DNA from: Falsiroseomonas sp.
GTDB taxonomy: Bacteria > Pseudomonadota > Alphaproteobacteria > Acetobacterales > Acetobacteraceae
Length of the DNA: 41,326 nucleotides
Reading direction: 5' to 3'
Assembly: GCF_030695085.1 (NCBI RefSeq)
Contig: NZ_JAUYTS010000091.1
Coordinates: 1-41,326 of the forward strand
Within the stretch, counting starts at the first letter, position 1. Each line of letters opens with the position of its first letter. The position numbers and the translations under genes are program-made. Of this stretch, positions 25,703 to 33,805 are shown one piece after another. The notes beneath the pieces are model-generated. The model saw nothing but the letters and a program-made list of their open reading frames with translations. It did no database searches and was not told where the DNA came from.

Positions 25703-26431
25703 TCACCCAGGGACGGAAACGGGCACGCTGCTCATCCGCGCCAGCGTCTCGGCGGTGCGCGACAGATGTTGCGCGATGAGGGATGCGGCAAGCTCCGGCT
25801 GCCGCGCCGCCATCGCCTCGATCAGTTGCCAATGCTCCGCCTGCTGATGCGCGACACCAAGGTCGGCGGCCCCCGCACGCACGTAACGCTCAACATTGGT
25901 CCGCTGCACGCGAATCAGCTCGATCAGGCGTGGCCATCGCGATGCGGCATGAACACCGTCGTGGAACGCCGCATTCAGTTTCATCCATGCCTCGTCGCGC
26001 GTCGCGTGCCGGTCCATCCGGCGCAGGATCCGGCGCAGTTGACCGAGTTCGGCATCCGTGACGTTCAGCGCCGCCTGCGCGAGCGCCAGGCGCTCCAGCG
26101 CGATGCGGATGGCAAACAGCTCGCGCAGATCCTCGGCCGTCAGGCGCGTGACCTCGACCCCGCGATAGGGAAGAACCTGGATCAGGCCCTCCCCTTCCAG
26201 CTGCTTGAGCGCGTCGCGCACCGGTGTCCGGCTGACGCCATGCCGGTTTGCGATCTCATCGATGTCGAGCCGCGCACCCGCGGGGATGCGCCCCTGCAGG
26301 ATGTCCAGCCGCAGCGCGGCCGCCACCGCTTCCTGCCGGCTCGGGTAAATAATATGCGCCAGGGCCGGCGTTACCGATTTTGTCGGCGCGGACGCGACAG
26401 ACGGCTTGCGCGATGGTTTTGGTGGCGTCAT
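25703..26431 (-). CDS. GntR-family transcriptional regulator with FCD ligand domain
   Basis: A 242-residue regulator. A basic, disordered N-terminus of about 28 residues precedes the winged helix-turn-helix: LRLDILQGRIPAGARLDIDEIANRHGVSRTPVRDALKQLEGEGLIQVLPYRGVEV (residues 40-94). The all-helical FCD effector domain follows (ELFAIRIALERLALAQAA; FHDGVHAASRWPRLIELI; HWQLIEAMAARQPELAASLIAQHL), with His residues that in this family often bind a metal and a carboxylate ligand. It diverges from the tctC-led operon across 365 nt, so it most likely controls that operon and itself. The effector is unknown but is probably a carboxylic acid. Confidence 0.92.
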   Translation of the reverse strand: MTPPKPSRKPSVASAPTKSVTPALAHIIYPSRQEAVAAALRLDILQGRIPAGARLDIDEIANRHGVSRTPVRDALKQLEGEGLIQVLPYRGVEVTRLTAEDLRELFAIRIALERLALAQAALNVTDAELGQLRRILRRMDRHATRDEAWMKLNAAFHDGVHAASRWPRLIELIRVQRTNVERYVRAGAADLGVAHQQAEHWQLIEAMAARQPELAASLIAQHLSRTAETLARMSSVPVSVPG

Positions 26432-26796
26432 CGTGGCACTAATATATTATGCATGGGTCGCTCGCAAAGGCCCCAAACCCGCCGGGACAGACGGATCCGG
26501 AGACTTGGATCAGGTCTCACCGCATGGTGGCAACAAGGATCGCGCATGAGGCTCATCCCGCCCGACCGGATGGCTGAAAGCCCGGACGCCAGCGCCGTCC
26601 TTGGTCGGTTCGCGAGGGCTCTCCGCCATCGGTCGCCATGGACGCCAGGGCACCGCATTGCCGGGGCGGCGGCGGCACCGGACATTCTGCCCATCGCACT
26701 GGAATGGCAGGAACAAGCAGAATCCTGGGGGATGAACCCGGGATCGCAGGGAAGCCAGGTCACGCGCCACCATCAGCCAGAACAGGAGACGGCATC
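26432..26796. other. 365-nt divergent control region
   Basis: Space between the regulator and the first TctC gene. It includes the AT-only palindrome at 26440-26449, the probable start region of both transcripts, and AGGAGA before the TctC start. A forward frame from 26545 could encode about 60 residues but has no recognisable features and no ribosome site; not called as a gene. Confidence 0.5.
26440..26449. promoter_or_regulatory. AT-only palindrome, possible GntR operator or -10 region
   Basis: TAATATATTA is a perfect 10-bp palindrome in otherwise very GC-rich DNA, 8 nt before the regulator's start codon. FCD-type GntR proteins usually autoregulate through short AT-rich palindromes near their own promoter, so this is a candidate operator. 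It could also serve as a -10 element in either direction. Confidence 0.45.
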
Positions 26797-27807
26797 ATGG
26801 TTCCATCATTGAAGGCCCGGGCGCTCCACCTGCCCGGCCTGACGCGCCGCACGGCGCTGCTCAGCCTCGGCGCCGCCGCGCTCGCAGGTCCCGCGCGCGG
26901 GCAGCCCGCCGCATGGCCGACGCGGCCGATCCGCATCCTGGTCGGCTACCCCGCCGGTGGAGCGAACGACCTGGTGGCGCGCGCGGTGGCGACGCCGCTT
27001 TCGCAATCGCTTGGCCAACCGATCGCGGTCGAGAATCGCACCGGCGCCGCCGGCACCATCGCAGCCGATGCCGCGAAACGCGCCGAGCCGGATGGCACCA
27101 CGCTCTACATGATGTCGAGCGCGCAGGTCCTGGCACCCTTCGTACGCCGCGACGTCGGCTTCGACCCGGTGGCGGACTACACACCGATCGCGATGTGCGC
27201 CTCCGCGCCGTATTTCCTGGTGGTGCATGAGAGTGTGCCGGCGCGCAACGTGGCGGAACTGGTGGCCCTGGCCAAGTCACGGCCGGGACAGCTGAGCTAC
27301 GCCTCCTCCGGCGTCGGCGCAGGCCCGCATCTGACCTCCAGCCTGTTCATGAGCGTCGCGGGGATCGAGCTTAACCACATTCCCTATCGCGGCGACGCCG
27401 ATGCGCTGGTGGATCTGGTGGCAGGGCGCGTGCAGGTCTCCTTCATCTCCGTCCCGCCGACCTGGCCACATATCGAGGCCGGGCGGTTGCGCGGCCTGGC
27501 CGTGTCCAGCGCCGAGCGGCTTGCCATGGCGCCGGATATCCCGAGCGTGGCGGAAAGCGGCTATCCAGGGTTCGACATGGGCGCCTGGTGGGGCCTGGTC
27601 GGGCCGAAGGGTCTGCCATCGGCCATCGTCGATCGGGTGGCGACGGCGGTGCGCCCGATCCTCGACGGCGCGGAATTCGGACAGCGCTTCGCCTCGCAGG
27701 GCATCTCGCCCGCCCGCGATACCCCCGCTTCCTTCGCGCAGCGCATCGCCGCGGACAAGGTGAAGTTCGCCGAGATCGTACAGCGCGCCGGCATCACGCC
27801 GACATGA
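26797..27807 (+). CDS. Tripartite tricarboxylate transporter (Bug/TctC) solute-binding protein 1
   Basis: A 336-residue periplasmic binding protein. An export signal spans residues 1-36 (twin arginine in LTRRTALLSLGAAALAGPARG, Tat-like). The mature Bug fold has WPTRPIRILVGYPAGGANDLVAR, then GQPIAVENRTGAAGTIAADAAKRAEPDGTTL with the usual ligand loop, HIPYRGDADALVDLVAGRVQVSF near residue 192 and PSVAESGYPGFDMGAWWGLVGPKGLP near residue 250. The family captures organic acids and related small molecules. No TctA or TctB membrane partner is in the window. It is the first gene of a tightly packed operon; its stop overlaps the next start. Confidence 0.92.
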   Translation: MVPSLKARALHLPGLTRRTALLSLGAAALAGPARGQPAAWPTRPIRILVGYPAGGANDLVARAVATPLSQSLGQPIAVENRTGAAGTIAADAAKRAEPDGTTLYMMSSAQVLAPFVRRDVGFDPVADYTPIAMCASAPYFLVVHESVPARNVAELVALAKSRPGQLSYASSGVGAGPHLTSSLFMSVAGIELNHIPYRGDADALVDLVAGRVQVSFISVPPTWPHIEAGRLRGLAVSSAERLAMAPDIPSVAESGYPGFDMGAWWGLVGPKGLPSAIVDRVATAVRPILDGAEFGQRFASQGISPARDTPASFAQRIAADKVKFAEIVQRAGITPT

Positions 27808-28874
27808 CGCCACGCGGGTGCGTCGTGCTGCTGGGGGGCGGTGCGGTCGGCAGCCTCATCGGCGGCGGGCTCGCAGCCGCCGGGCATGAGGTGGTGCTGG
27901 TGGATGGCTGGCACGACCATGTCGAGGCGATCCGCGCCGATGGCCTGCTGATGACCACACCGGAAGGCGCGCAGCGGGCGCGGCTTCAGGCCTGGCACCT
28001 CGGCGATGCTCACCGGCTGCGCAATGTCCGCCCGGATGTCGCGTTCCTTACCGTGAAGCTCTACGACACGGATTGGGCGGCGGCGCTGCTGGAAACCTGG
28101 CTGCCGCAATCGGTCCCGGTCGTGACAATGCAGAATGCGCTGGTCGAGGAACGCGTGGCGCGCATCGTCGGGCATGGCCGGACCCTGGGCGGGATCGGCA
28201 GCGGGCTCGATGTGTTCATGGCCGGGCCGGGCGAGGTGCGGCGCACCCGCAAACGCGGCGCGGCAGGGGGCACCGTCTTCAAGATCGGCGAGATGCATGG
28301 CCGCCGTACACCACGCGCGGAGGCCATTGCGGCAATGCTCTCGGATGTCGATACCGCCGGCGTCACCACGGATCTCTGGACCGAGCGTTGGGTGAAGCTG
28401 ACGGCCAATACCATGACATCAGGCCTGTCCGGCCTTACGGGCCTGTCCCTGAAAGCCGTGTATTCGGGCGAGGAAACGCGCCGTATCGCGATCCGCCTCG
28501 GCGCCGAGGCGATCACGCTCGGCCGTGCGATGGGCTTCACGCTGGAGCGCCTGTTCGGCCTGCCGGGCGAGGCCTGGTTGCGCGCGGCGGCAGGCGATGC
28601 CGAAGCCGAAGCCGCGGCGCTGGACACCATGGCGGCCCAGGCCGCGAGCATGGTGGATGGCGGCATGTCCGGCACGCTGCAGGACCTGTCGAAGGGACGT
28701 CCCACCGAGGTCGCCTTCTTCAATGGCTTTATCGCGACCGAGGCCGCGCGGCTCGGCCTCGCCGCACCGACCCATGCACGGGTTGCCGCGCTGATCGCCG
28801 AGGCCGAAAGTGGTGCCCTGCCACTCGGCCTCGGCAACCTTGCCCTGATAACCGCAGGAACCACCGCGACATGA
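27804..28874 (+). CDS. Ketopantoate reductase (ApbA/PanE) family oxidoreductase
   Basis: A 356-residue NADPH-type reductase. The N-terminal Rossmann domain starts VVLLGGGAVGSLIGGGLAAAGHEVVLVDG (GxGxxG) and continues with DVAFLTVKLYDTDWAAALLE and VVTMQNALVEERVARIVG near residue 112. The C-terminal helical domain has a central KLTANTMTSGLSGLTGL containing the expected Lys and Asn, and SGTLQDLSKGRPTEVAFFNGFIATEAARLGLAAPTH near residue 290, which includes the E-N-G region in variant form. In a catabolic operon it is more likely to reduce an alternative 2-oxoacid than to make pantoate. ATGA overlap with the TctC gene. Confidence 0.88.
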   Translation: MTPRGCVVLLGGGAVGSLIGGGLAAAGHEVVLVDGWHDHVEAIRADGLLMTTPEGAQRARLQAWHLGDAHRLRNVRPDVAFLTVKLYDTDWAAALLETWLPQSVPVVTMQNALVEERVARIVGHGRTLGGIGSGLDVFMAGPGEVRRTRKRGAAGGTVFKIGEMHGRRTPRAEAIAAMLSDVDTAGVTTDLWTERWVKLTANTMTSGLSGLTGLSLKAVYSGEETRRIAIRLGAEAITLGRAMGFTLERLFGLPGEAWLRAAAGDAEAEAAALDTMAAQAASMVDGGMSGTLQDLSKGRPTEVAFFNGFIATEAARLGLAAPTHARVAALIAEAESGALPLGLGNLALITAGTTAT

Positions 28875-29692
28875 CGACGCGCCAGACCTTCACCGCAAGC
28901 GACGGGCTCAAAATCGCCTATTATATCGACGACTTCACCGATCCCTGGACGCAGCCACCGGTTCTTGTGCTGCTGCATTCGGCGATGGGAAATTCGCAGC
29001 GCTTCTATTCCTGGGTACCGGCGCTCGCACGGCATTTCCGGGTGGTGCGGATGGATCTGCGCGGCCATGGCGGGTCCGACATCCCGCCCGCGGACATGCC
29101 GCTCTCGATGGACCGCTTCGTGCGCGACGTCGAGGAACTGATGGATACGGTTGGCGCGAAGCAGGCCCACATCGTCGCCAATTCCGCCGGCGGCTACCTG
29201 GCGCAGAAGCTGGCGATCACGGCACCGGAACGGGTTCTGGGGCTTGCCGTCGTCGGTTCCACGCCGGGGCTGAGCCCAAGCGCCCTGGACTGGCTGCCGC
29301 TGATCGAGAAGGAGGGGCTGACGCCCTTCCTGACACGCACCATCCACATGCGCTTCGACCTCGCCTCCACCGACCCGGGCATGATCCGCTGGTTCCTGGA
29401 ACAGACGGCGGAGAATGACCCCGCTTATGTCGTACGCTTCATCGGCTACATGGCAACCCAGGAGTGGAGTGCGGAGCTGCCGCGTATCAAGGCGCCGACG
29501 CTGGTCATCTATCCGGGTGGCGAGACGGTGGGCAGCGCCAACAGCTACGATTCGATGCGCGAGCGCATCCCGGACGTGACCATGATCGAGTACGAGCACA
29601 TGCCGCACAACATCGCCGACATGATGCCGGACCGCTGCACCACGGATATCCTGGCTTTCCTGTCAACGAAGTTCGGCACAGCGAAGGTCTGA
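28871..29692 (+). CDS. Alpha/beta hydrolase 1
   Basis: A 273-residue alpha/beta hydrolase with VLVLLHSAMGNSQRFYSW (oxyanion region) near residue 31, RMDLRGHGGSDIP near residue 60, and the nucleophile Ser105 in VANSAGGYLAQ. The usual GxSxG reads ANSAG, so the first Gly is Ala. The likely catalytic His is in EHMPHNIADM near residue 240. Similar to PcaD/RutD-like hydrolases acting on lactones, amides or esters. The IDDFTDPW sequence near residue 18 is shared with the second hydrolase in this window. The start overlaps the preceding gene (ATGA). No signal peptide; cytoplasmic. Confidence 0.9.
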   Translation: MTTRQTFTASDGLKIAYYIDDFTDPWTQPPVLVLLHSAMGNSQRFYSWVPALARHFRVVRMDLRGHGGSDIPPADMPLSMDRFVRDVEELMDTVGAKQAHIVANSAGGYLAQKLAITAPERVLGLAVVGSTPGLSPSALDWLPLIEKEGLTPFLTRTIHMRFDLASTDPGMIRWFLEQTAENDPAYVVRFIGYMATQEWSAELPRIKAPTLVIYPGGETVGSANSYDSMRERIPDVTMIEYEHMPHNIADMMPDRCTTDILAFLSTKFGTAKV

Positions 29693-29696
29693 CGCC

Positions 29697-30536
29697 ATGC
29701 CCCGCCACATCGCCTGCCTGTCCTTCGATTTCGACACCTGGTCCGGCTTCGCCGCGCGCGGCATGACCACGCCGACACCGACCTCGCGCGGCGAATTCGG
29801 CGTGATCGGCGCGGAGCGAATCCGCAAGCTGCTGAAGGAACGCCAGATCCGGTCGAGCTGGTATATCCCTGGCGTTGTCATCGAGACCTATCCGGAAGCC
29901 TGCGCCGCCGTGGTCGAGGGCGGACATGAGGTTGGCCATCATGGCTACAGCCACGTGCCGCCCGCCTGGCTGGAGGCGCAGCGGGAGGCTGATGAGTTCG
30001 GCCGCGCCATGGACTGCATCGCCAAGCTGACGGGCGGCAAGCCGGCCGGCTATCGCTCGCCCTCATGGGACATCAGCGACCGTACCATCGACCTGATCGC
30101 GCAGTACGGCCTGCGCTATGACAGCAGCATGATGGGCCATGATTGCAGCCCCTACTTTGCCCGGCGCGGCGATGTGGTGGTGGCGGATGCGCCGATGCAA
30201 TTCGGAGAGACCACGGATCTGGTGGAAATCCCGATCAGCTGGTCACTCGATGACCATCCGCATTTCGAATTCATCCGCGCCAAGACCGAGGTCCTGCCCG
30301 GCCTGTCCAACGCCAATGCGGTGCTGGAGAACTGGCTGGCGGATTGGGAGTACATGCAACGCACGGAGGAATGGGGCGCGCTGGTCTTCACCTTCCACCC
30401 CTATGTCGTTGGCCGCGGCCACCGCATGTTGATGCTGGAGAAGCTGATCGATGCGCTGGTGAAGCAGGGCGCCGTGTTCCTGACGCTGGATGAATTGCAG
30501 CAGGAATATCGCAGCCGCATCGGCAAGCCGGCATGA
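29697..30536 (+). CDS. NodB-like polysaccharide-deacetylase family hydrolase (cyclic-imidase/PuuE-like)
   Basis: A 279-residue cytoplasmic protein of the NodB fold without a signal peptide. Metal-binding motif 1 is in CLSFDFDTWSGF (residues 7-18) and motif 2 is HEVGHHGYSHVPP with paired His near residues 81-89. The third block YRSPSWDISDRTIDLIAQYGLRYDSSMM is near residue 118, and HPY near residue 236 completes the site. Absence of export signals and the DFD variant are features of the PuuE/HpPgdA-like branch, which includes cyclic imide hydrolases and allantoinase-like enzymes rather than cell-wall deacetylases. The substrate here is not known; the racemase-like gene nearby makes a cyclic amide plausible. 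Confidence 0.86.
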   Translation: MPRHIACLSFDFDTWSGFAARGMTTPTPTSRGEFGVIGAERIRKLLKERQIRSSWYIPGVVIETYPEACAAVVEGGHEVGHHGYSHVPPAWLEAQREADEFGRAMDCIAKLTGGKPAGYRSPSWDISDRTIDLIAQYGLRYDSSMMGHDCSPYFARRGDVVVADAPMQFGETTDLVEIPISWSLDDHPHFEFIRAKTEVLPGLSNANAVLENWLADWEYMQRTEEWGALVFTFHPYVVGRGHRMLMLEKLIDALVKQGAVFLTLDELQQEYRSRIGKPA

Positions 30537-31147
30537 GCGCGACCTGGAGCGCCACACCCGGCCGCGCCTGCCGACTGCCGGACCCGACACCGGAGACGGC
30601 ACCGGACACCGCCGCGGTCTTCGCCAAGGTCGCGGCGAGCCGTGGCTGGGTTTCCAACCTGCTGACCTCGCTGGGCCACGCGCCGGACGCCCTCGCGCGT
30701 TTTTCGGCGCTCGGGCATTACGGCCGCTACGGCACCGAACTCAGCGAACGGCAGCGCGAATTGGTGATCTGCATCGTCGGCCGCAACATCACCTATGCCT
30801 GGGCGCATCACGCACCGTTGGCGCTCGACAGCGGCGTCACGGAGGCGGAGCTGGCGGCGATCAAGACCGGTCGGACACCGGAGGGATTGAACGCGGCCGA
30901 TCAGGCGCTGTGCGATTTCGTCTTCGCCTTCACCAGCTTCAGCGGTGTGCCGGAACCGGTGTGGCATGCGGTATCGGCCAGCTTCACCACGCGCCAGGCA
31001 ACCGACATCGCCATGCTCGCCGCCTACTATCTGGCCGCCGGATCGCTGATCATGGGCCTCGGCGTGCAGGTTGAACCGCCGGAGATCCTGGCCATTGAGC
31101 GCGACTGGCAGAAGCGGCCGCGCGAGGGCGACCAGGTCGTGCGCTGA
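30533..31147 (+). CDS. Carboxymuconolactone decarboxylase / AhpD family protein
   Basis: A 204-residue helical protein of the CMD family. Core: ALGHYGRYGTELSERQRELVICIVGRNITYAWAHHAPLALDSGVTEAELAAIKTGRTPEGL (about residues 58-120). The YAWAHHAPLA helix is the decarboxylase-type active-site region, and the AhpD CxxC pair is absent, so a peroxidase role is unlikely. The second helical repeat follows (FTTRQATDIAMLAAYYLAAGSLIMGLGV). The ATG overlaps the deacetylase stop (ATGA). In this operon it may decarboxylate or isomerise a ring-opened product. Confidence 0.88.
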   Translation: MSATWSATPGRACRLPDPTPETAPDTAAVFAKVAASRGWVSNLLTSLGHAPDALARFSALGHYGRYGTELSERQRELVICIVGRNITYAWAHHAPLALDSGVTEAELAAIKTGRTPEGLNAADQALCDFVFAFTSFSGVPEPVWHAVSASFTTRQATDIAMLAAYYLAAGSLIMGLGVQVEPPEILAIERDWQKRPREGDQVVR

Positions 31148-31183
31148 GACGGACTTCACCACCAGCAGGCAGGGAACAGAACG

Positions 31184-32155
31184 ATGCATCGCAGAACGCT
31201 CGGCGCCGCCACGGTGGCACTCGCCCTTGGCGCCCTGCCGCGCCCCGCCGCAGCGCAGCAATGGCCAAGCCGGCCGGTTCGCGTGGTGCTGCCGGTGCCG
31301 CCGGGCGGCGGCACTGACATCCTCGCGCGCATCGTGCAGCCGCATCTGCAGGAACGCCTTGGCCAGCCGGTGCTGGTCGAAAATCGCGCCGGCGGCGGCA
31401 TGACCATCGGCACCAACATCGTCGCCAAGGCGGAGCCAGATGGCCACACGATGCTGATGATCGACACCGCCATCGCGGTGAACCCGCATCTGCATCGCAA
31501 CCTGCCCTACGACACGCAGCGCGACCTGCAACCAGTGGTGCTGGCGGCAACCGCGCCGGTGATCCTGGTGACGGCGCCGAACTTTTCACCCAATTCAGTG
31601 CCGGAGCTGCTGGCCTATGCCCGCGCCAATCCTGGTCGCGTGAATTTCGCGTCCGGCGGCAACGGCACCTCGACGCATCTGTCGGGGGAGTTGCTCCGCC
31701 ATGTCGGCGAAATCGACATCGTGCACGTGCCCTACCAGGGCACCGGCCCGGGGGTTGCGGCGCTGCTCGGCGGGCACACGCAGATGATGTTCGCGGGCAT
31801 CAGTTCCACCCGGCCGCATGTCGAGGCCGGGCGGCTGAAGGCCATCGCCGTCACCGGAGAGGCTCGCTCCGGGTCCATGCCCACTGTGCCGACCTTCGCC
31901 GAGGCGGGCCTGCCGCAGATGGATGCCGAGACGATCTGGGGATTCTGGCTGCCGGCCGCGACCCCCGCCGCAATCGGTGAACGCTTCGCGCGGGAACTGA
32001 CCGCGGTGCTGGCGATGCCGGCCGTGAAGCAGCGCGTGGAAGAACTCGGCTTCGTGCCGCGCGGCGGCACCCCGGCCGCCTATGGCGCGCGGTTCGAGGC
32101 GGAGCTCGCGAAGTGGGGACCCATCGTGCGCGCCGCCGGCGTGCAGGCAGGCTGA
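31184..32155 (+). CDS. Tripartite tricarboxylate transporter (Bug/TctC) solute-binding protein 2
   Basis: A 323-residue exported binding protein. The signal peptide ends near residue 24 (LPRPAAAQQ), with RR close to the N-terminus. The mature part is a standard Bug protein: WPSRPVRVVLPVPPGGGTDILARI, then GQPVLVENRAGGGMTIGTNIVAKAEPDGHTML, VNFASGGNGTSTHLSGELL near residue 150 and HVPYQGTGPGVAALLGGHTQMMF near residue 182. Closer in appearance to the third TctC protein (both have ASGGNG.STHL.GELL) than to the first. It starts 36 nt after the CMD gene; GGGA precedes the ATG. Confidence 0.93.
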   Translation: MHRRTLGAATVALALGALPRPAAAQQWPSRPVRVVLPVPPGGGTDILARIVQPHLQERLGQPVLVENRAGGGMTIGTNIVAKAEPDGHTMLMIDTAIAVNPHLHRNLPYDTQRDLQPVVLAATAPVILVTAPNFSPNSVPELLAYARANPGRVNFASGGNGTSTHLSGELLRHVGEIDIVHVPYQGTGPGVAALLGGHTQMMFAGISSTRPHVEAGRLKAIAVTGEARSGSMPTVPTFAEAGLPQMDAETIWGFWLPAATPAAIGERFARELTAVLAMPAVKQRVEELGFVPRGGTPAAYGARFEAELAKWGPIVRAAGVQAG

Positions 32156-32159
32156 GCCG

Positions 32160-32945
32160 ATGAACCCGCGCCTCGACGGCAAGGTTGCCTGCATCTCCGG
32201 TGGCGGCGGTGGCATCGGCCACGCCGCGAGCCTGGCCTTCGCCGCCGCGGGCGCGCGCATCGCGGTCTGCGACCTCGACGCCGCGCGCTGCGAACGCACC
32301 GCGGGCGCAGTGGTGGAGGCAGGTGGCGAGGCGATCGCGCTGCCGACCGACATCACGGATGATACCCAGGTGGCGGCCGCGGTGGCCAAGGCCGTCGCGC
32401 GCTTCGGGCGGCTCGATATCCTGTACAATTGCGCCGGCGGCACGGTGCCGCAGGACGGCACCGTCACCGACGTGCCGCTGGATGTGTTCGATCGCACCTT
32501 CAACCTGGATGTCCGTGGCACCTTCCTGTGCTGCCGCCATGCGGTGCCGGAGATGATCCGCGCGGGCGGTGGCGCCATCATCAACATGTCCTCCGGCGCA
32601 GCCCTGCGCGGCGCCAGCCCGTTTCACGTCTACAGTGCCGCGAAAGGCGCCATCCTGTCATTGACCCGCGCGCTGGCCGGCACCTATGCGAAGCAGGGCA
32701 TCCGCGCCAATGTCATCGCCTCCGGCCGCGTCATGACGGACCGCATTATCCGCACCTTCGGTGCGCTGGATGACCAGGCAAAGCACAACGACCCGCAGGA
32801 CCCGCTCGGCCGGCTGCGCGACTATCCATTCTGGGTTGGCGATCCGGAGCATATCGCGGCGACCGCGCTGTTCCTGGCCTCCGATGCTTCACGGATGATC
32901 ACGGGCGCCACCATCCCGGCCGATGGCGGCCGGTCGGCCTATTGA
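32160..32945 (+). CDS. Short-chain dehydrogenase/reductase
   Basis: A 261-residue classical SDR. The nucleotide loop is ISGGGGGIGHAASLAFAAAG near residue 12, with DLDAAR (Asp after beta-2, favouring NAD). NCAGG lies near residue 91, catalytic Ser in NMSSGAALRG near residue 142, and the Tyr158-x3-Lys162 pair in YSAAKGAIL. The C-terminal signature is PEHIAATALFLASDASRMITGATIPADGG. It follows the second TctC gene by 4 nt and precedes the racemase gene by 10 nt. The substrate is an unknown alcohol or ketone of the operon's pathway. Confidence 0.94.
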   Translation: MNPRLDGKVACISGGGGGIGHAASLAFAAAGARIAVCDLDAARCERTAGAVVEAGGEAIALPTDITDDTQVAAAVAKAVARFGRLDILYNCAGGTVPQDGTVTDVPLDVFDRTFNLDVRGTFLCCRHAVPEMIRAGGGAIINMSSGAALRGASPFHVYSAAKGAILSLTRALAGTYAKQGIRANVIASGRVMTDRIIRTFGALDDQAKHNDPQDPLGRLRDYPFWVGDPEHIAATALFLASDASRMITGATIPADGGRSAY

Positions 32946-32955
32946 GGAATCGCGC

Positions 32956-33804
32956 ATGCCCTACCGTTTCCTGCTGATCAGCGCCTTCTCACTGCCCGAC
33001 ACCGCGGGGTACCGGATGCGCGCCTTCAGCGGACGGAAACAGGACATGCTGCTGAACTACGACATGTTGGCCCCGCTACTGGCCGGCGTGGAGTGGGATG
33101 TGCATCCAGGCGCGCCGGCAACGCATGGCGAATGGCCCGTCGAGACGCGGGAGGAATTCGCCATCACCGGCGTGAACCGCCTGAAGGTGGTGCGAGAGGC
33201 CTGCGCGACCGGCCGCTACAATGCCATCATACTGCTTGGCGGCGGTGATCCAGGCTATGTCGAGGCGCGCGAGATCGGCCATCGCCACGGCATCGCCGTC
33301 ACTGCCTGCGCGCATGCACAGATGCATGCGGCAGGAATGCTCGGGCATCGTTTCTCGATCATCGATATCTCGGAAAACCACAATCTCCGCATGGCCGATC
33401 TGGTGGTGCAGTACCGCATGGCGGATCGCTGCGCCTCCATTCGCAACCTGGAATTCCCGCTGCCGCGACCGGCCCATGCCGGCCGCGTCTCGGTGCAGGA
33501 TGAAAGCGAGCGCTACCGGCGCGAGGGGATTTCGGACATGCTGGAAAGCGCCGTCGCGCAGTCCATCGCCGCAATCGAGGAGGATGGCGCCGAGAGCATC
33601 ATCCTCGGCTGCTCCGCCGCCTATTGGCTGCAACCGGTACTGCGTCAACGTCTGGCGGAAGCGGGTTGGGACGTGCCGGTGCTGGAAGGCTATCGCTGCG
33701 CCATTGCGCAGGCGAAGATGCTGGTGGACCTTGGCGTGGATGCCAGCGGCATCGCCTTCCCGAAGGACCCGCCGCCGCGCACGCGACTCCGCAAATTCGT
33801 CTGA
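32956..33804 (+). CDS. Asp/Glu/hydantoin-racemase-like protein lacking the first catalytic Cys
   Basis: A 282-residue member of the Asp/Glu/hydantoin racemase superfamily. Family enzymes use two Cys. The usual first motif is (V/I)xxCFGDPG; here it reads LLGGGDPGYVEAREI, so the Cys position is Gly95. The second motif is intact, with Cys219 in IILGCSAAYWL. Other conserved parts are AHAQMHAAGMLGHRFSIIDI near residue 120 and PVLEGYRCAIAQAKMLVDLG near 242. Two-base racemisation would be impaired; a one-Cys reaction or binding role is possible. GAGGA lies before the ATG. Last gene of the operon; only one base separates it from the convergent MFS gene. Confidence 0.87.
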   Translation: MPYRFLLISAFSLPDTAGYRMRAFSGRKQDMLLNYDMLAPLLAGVEWDVHPGAPATHGEWPVETREEFAITGVNRLKVVREACATGRYNAIILLGGGDPGYVEAREIGHRHGIAVTACAHAQMHAAGMLGHRFSIIDISENHNLRMADLVVQYRMADRCASIRNLEFPLPRPAHAGRVSVQDESERYRREGISDMLESAVAQSIAAIEEDGAESIILGCSAAYWLQPVLRQRLAEAGWDVPVLEGYRCAIAQAKMLVDLGVDASGIAFPKDPPPRTRLRKFV

Positions 33805-33805
33805 T

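Noticed and set aside
23994..25847. Forward open frame of 617 codons opposite the cation ATPase
   Set aside because: Antisense shadow of a well-conserved P-type ATPase; no recognisable motifs.
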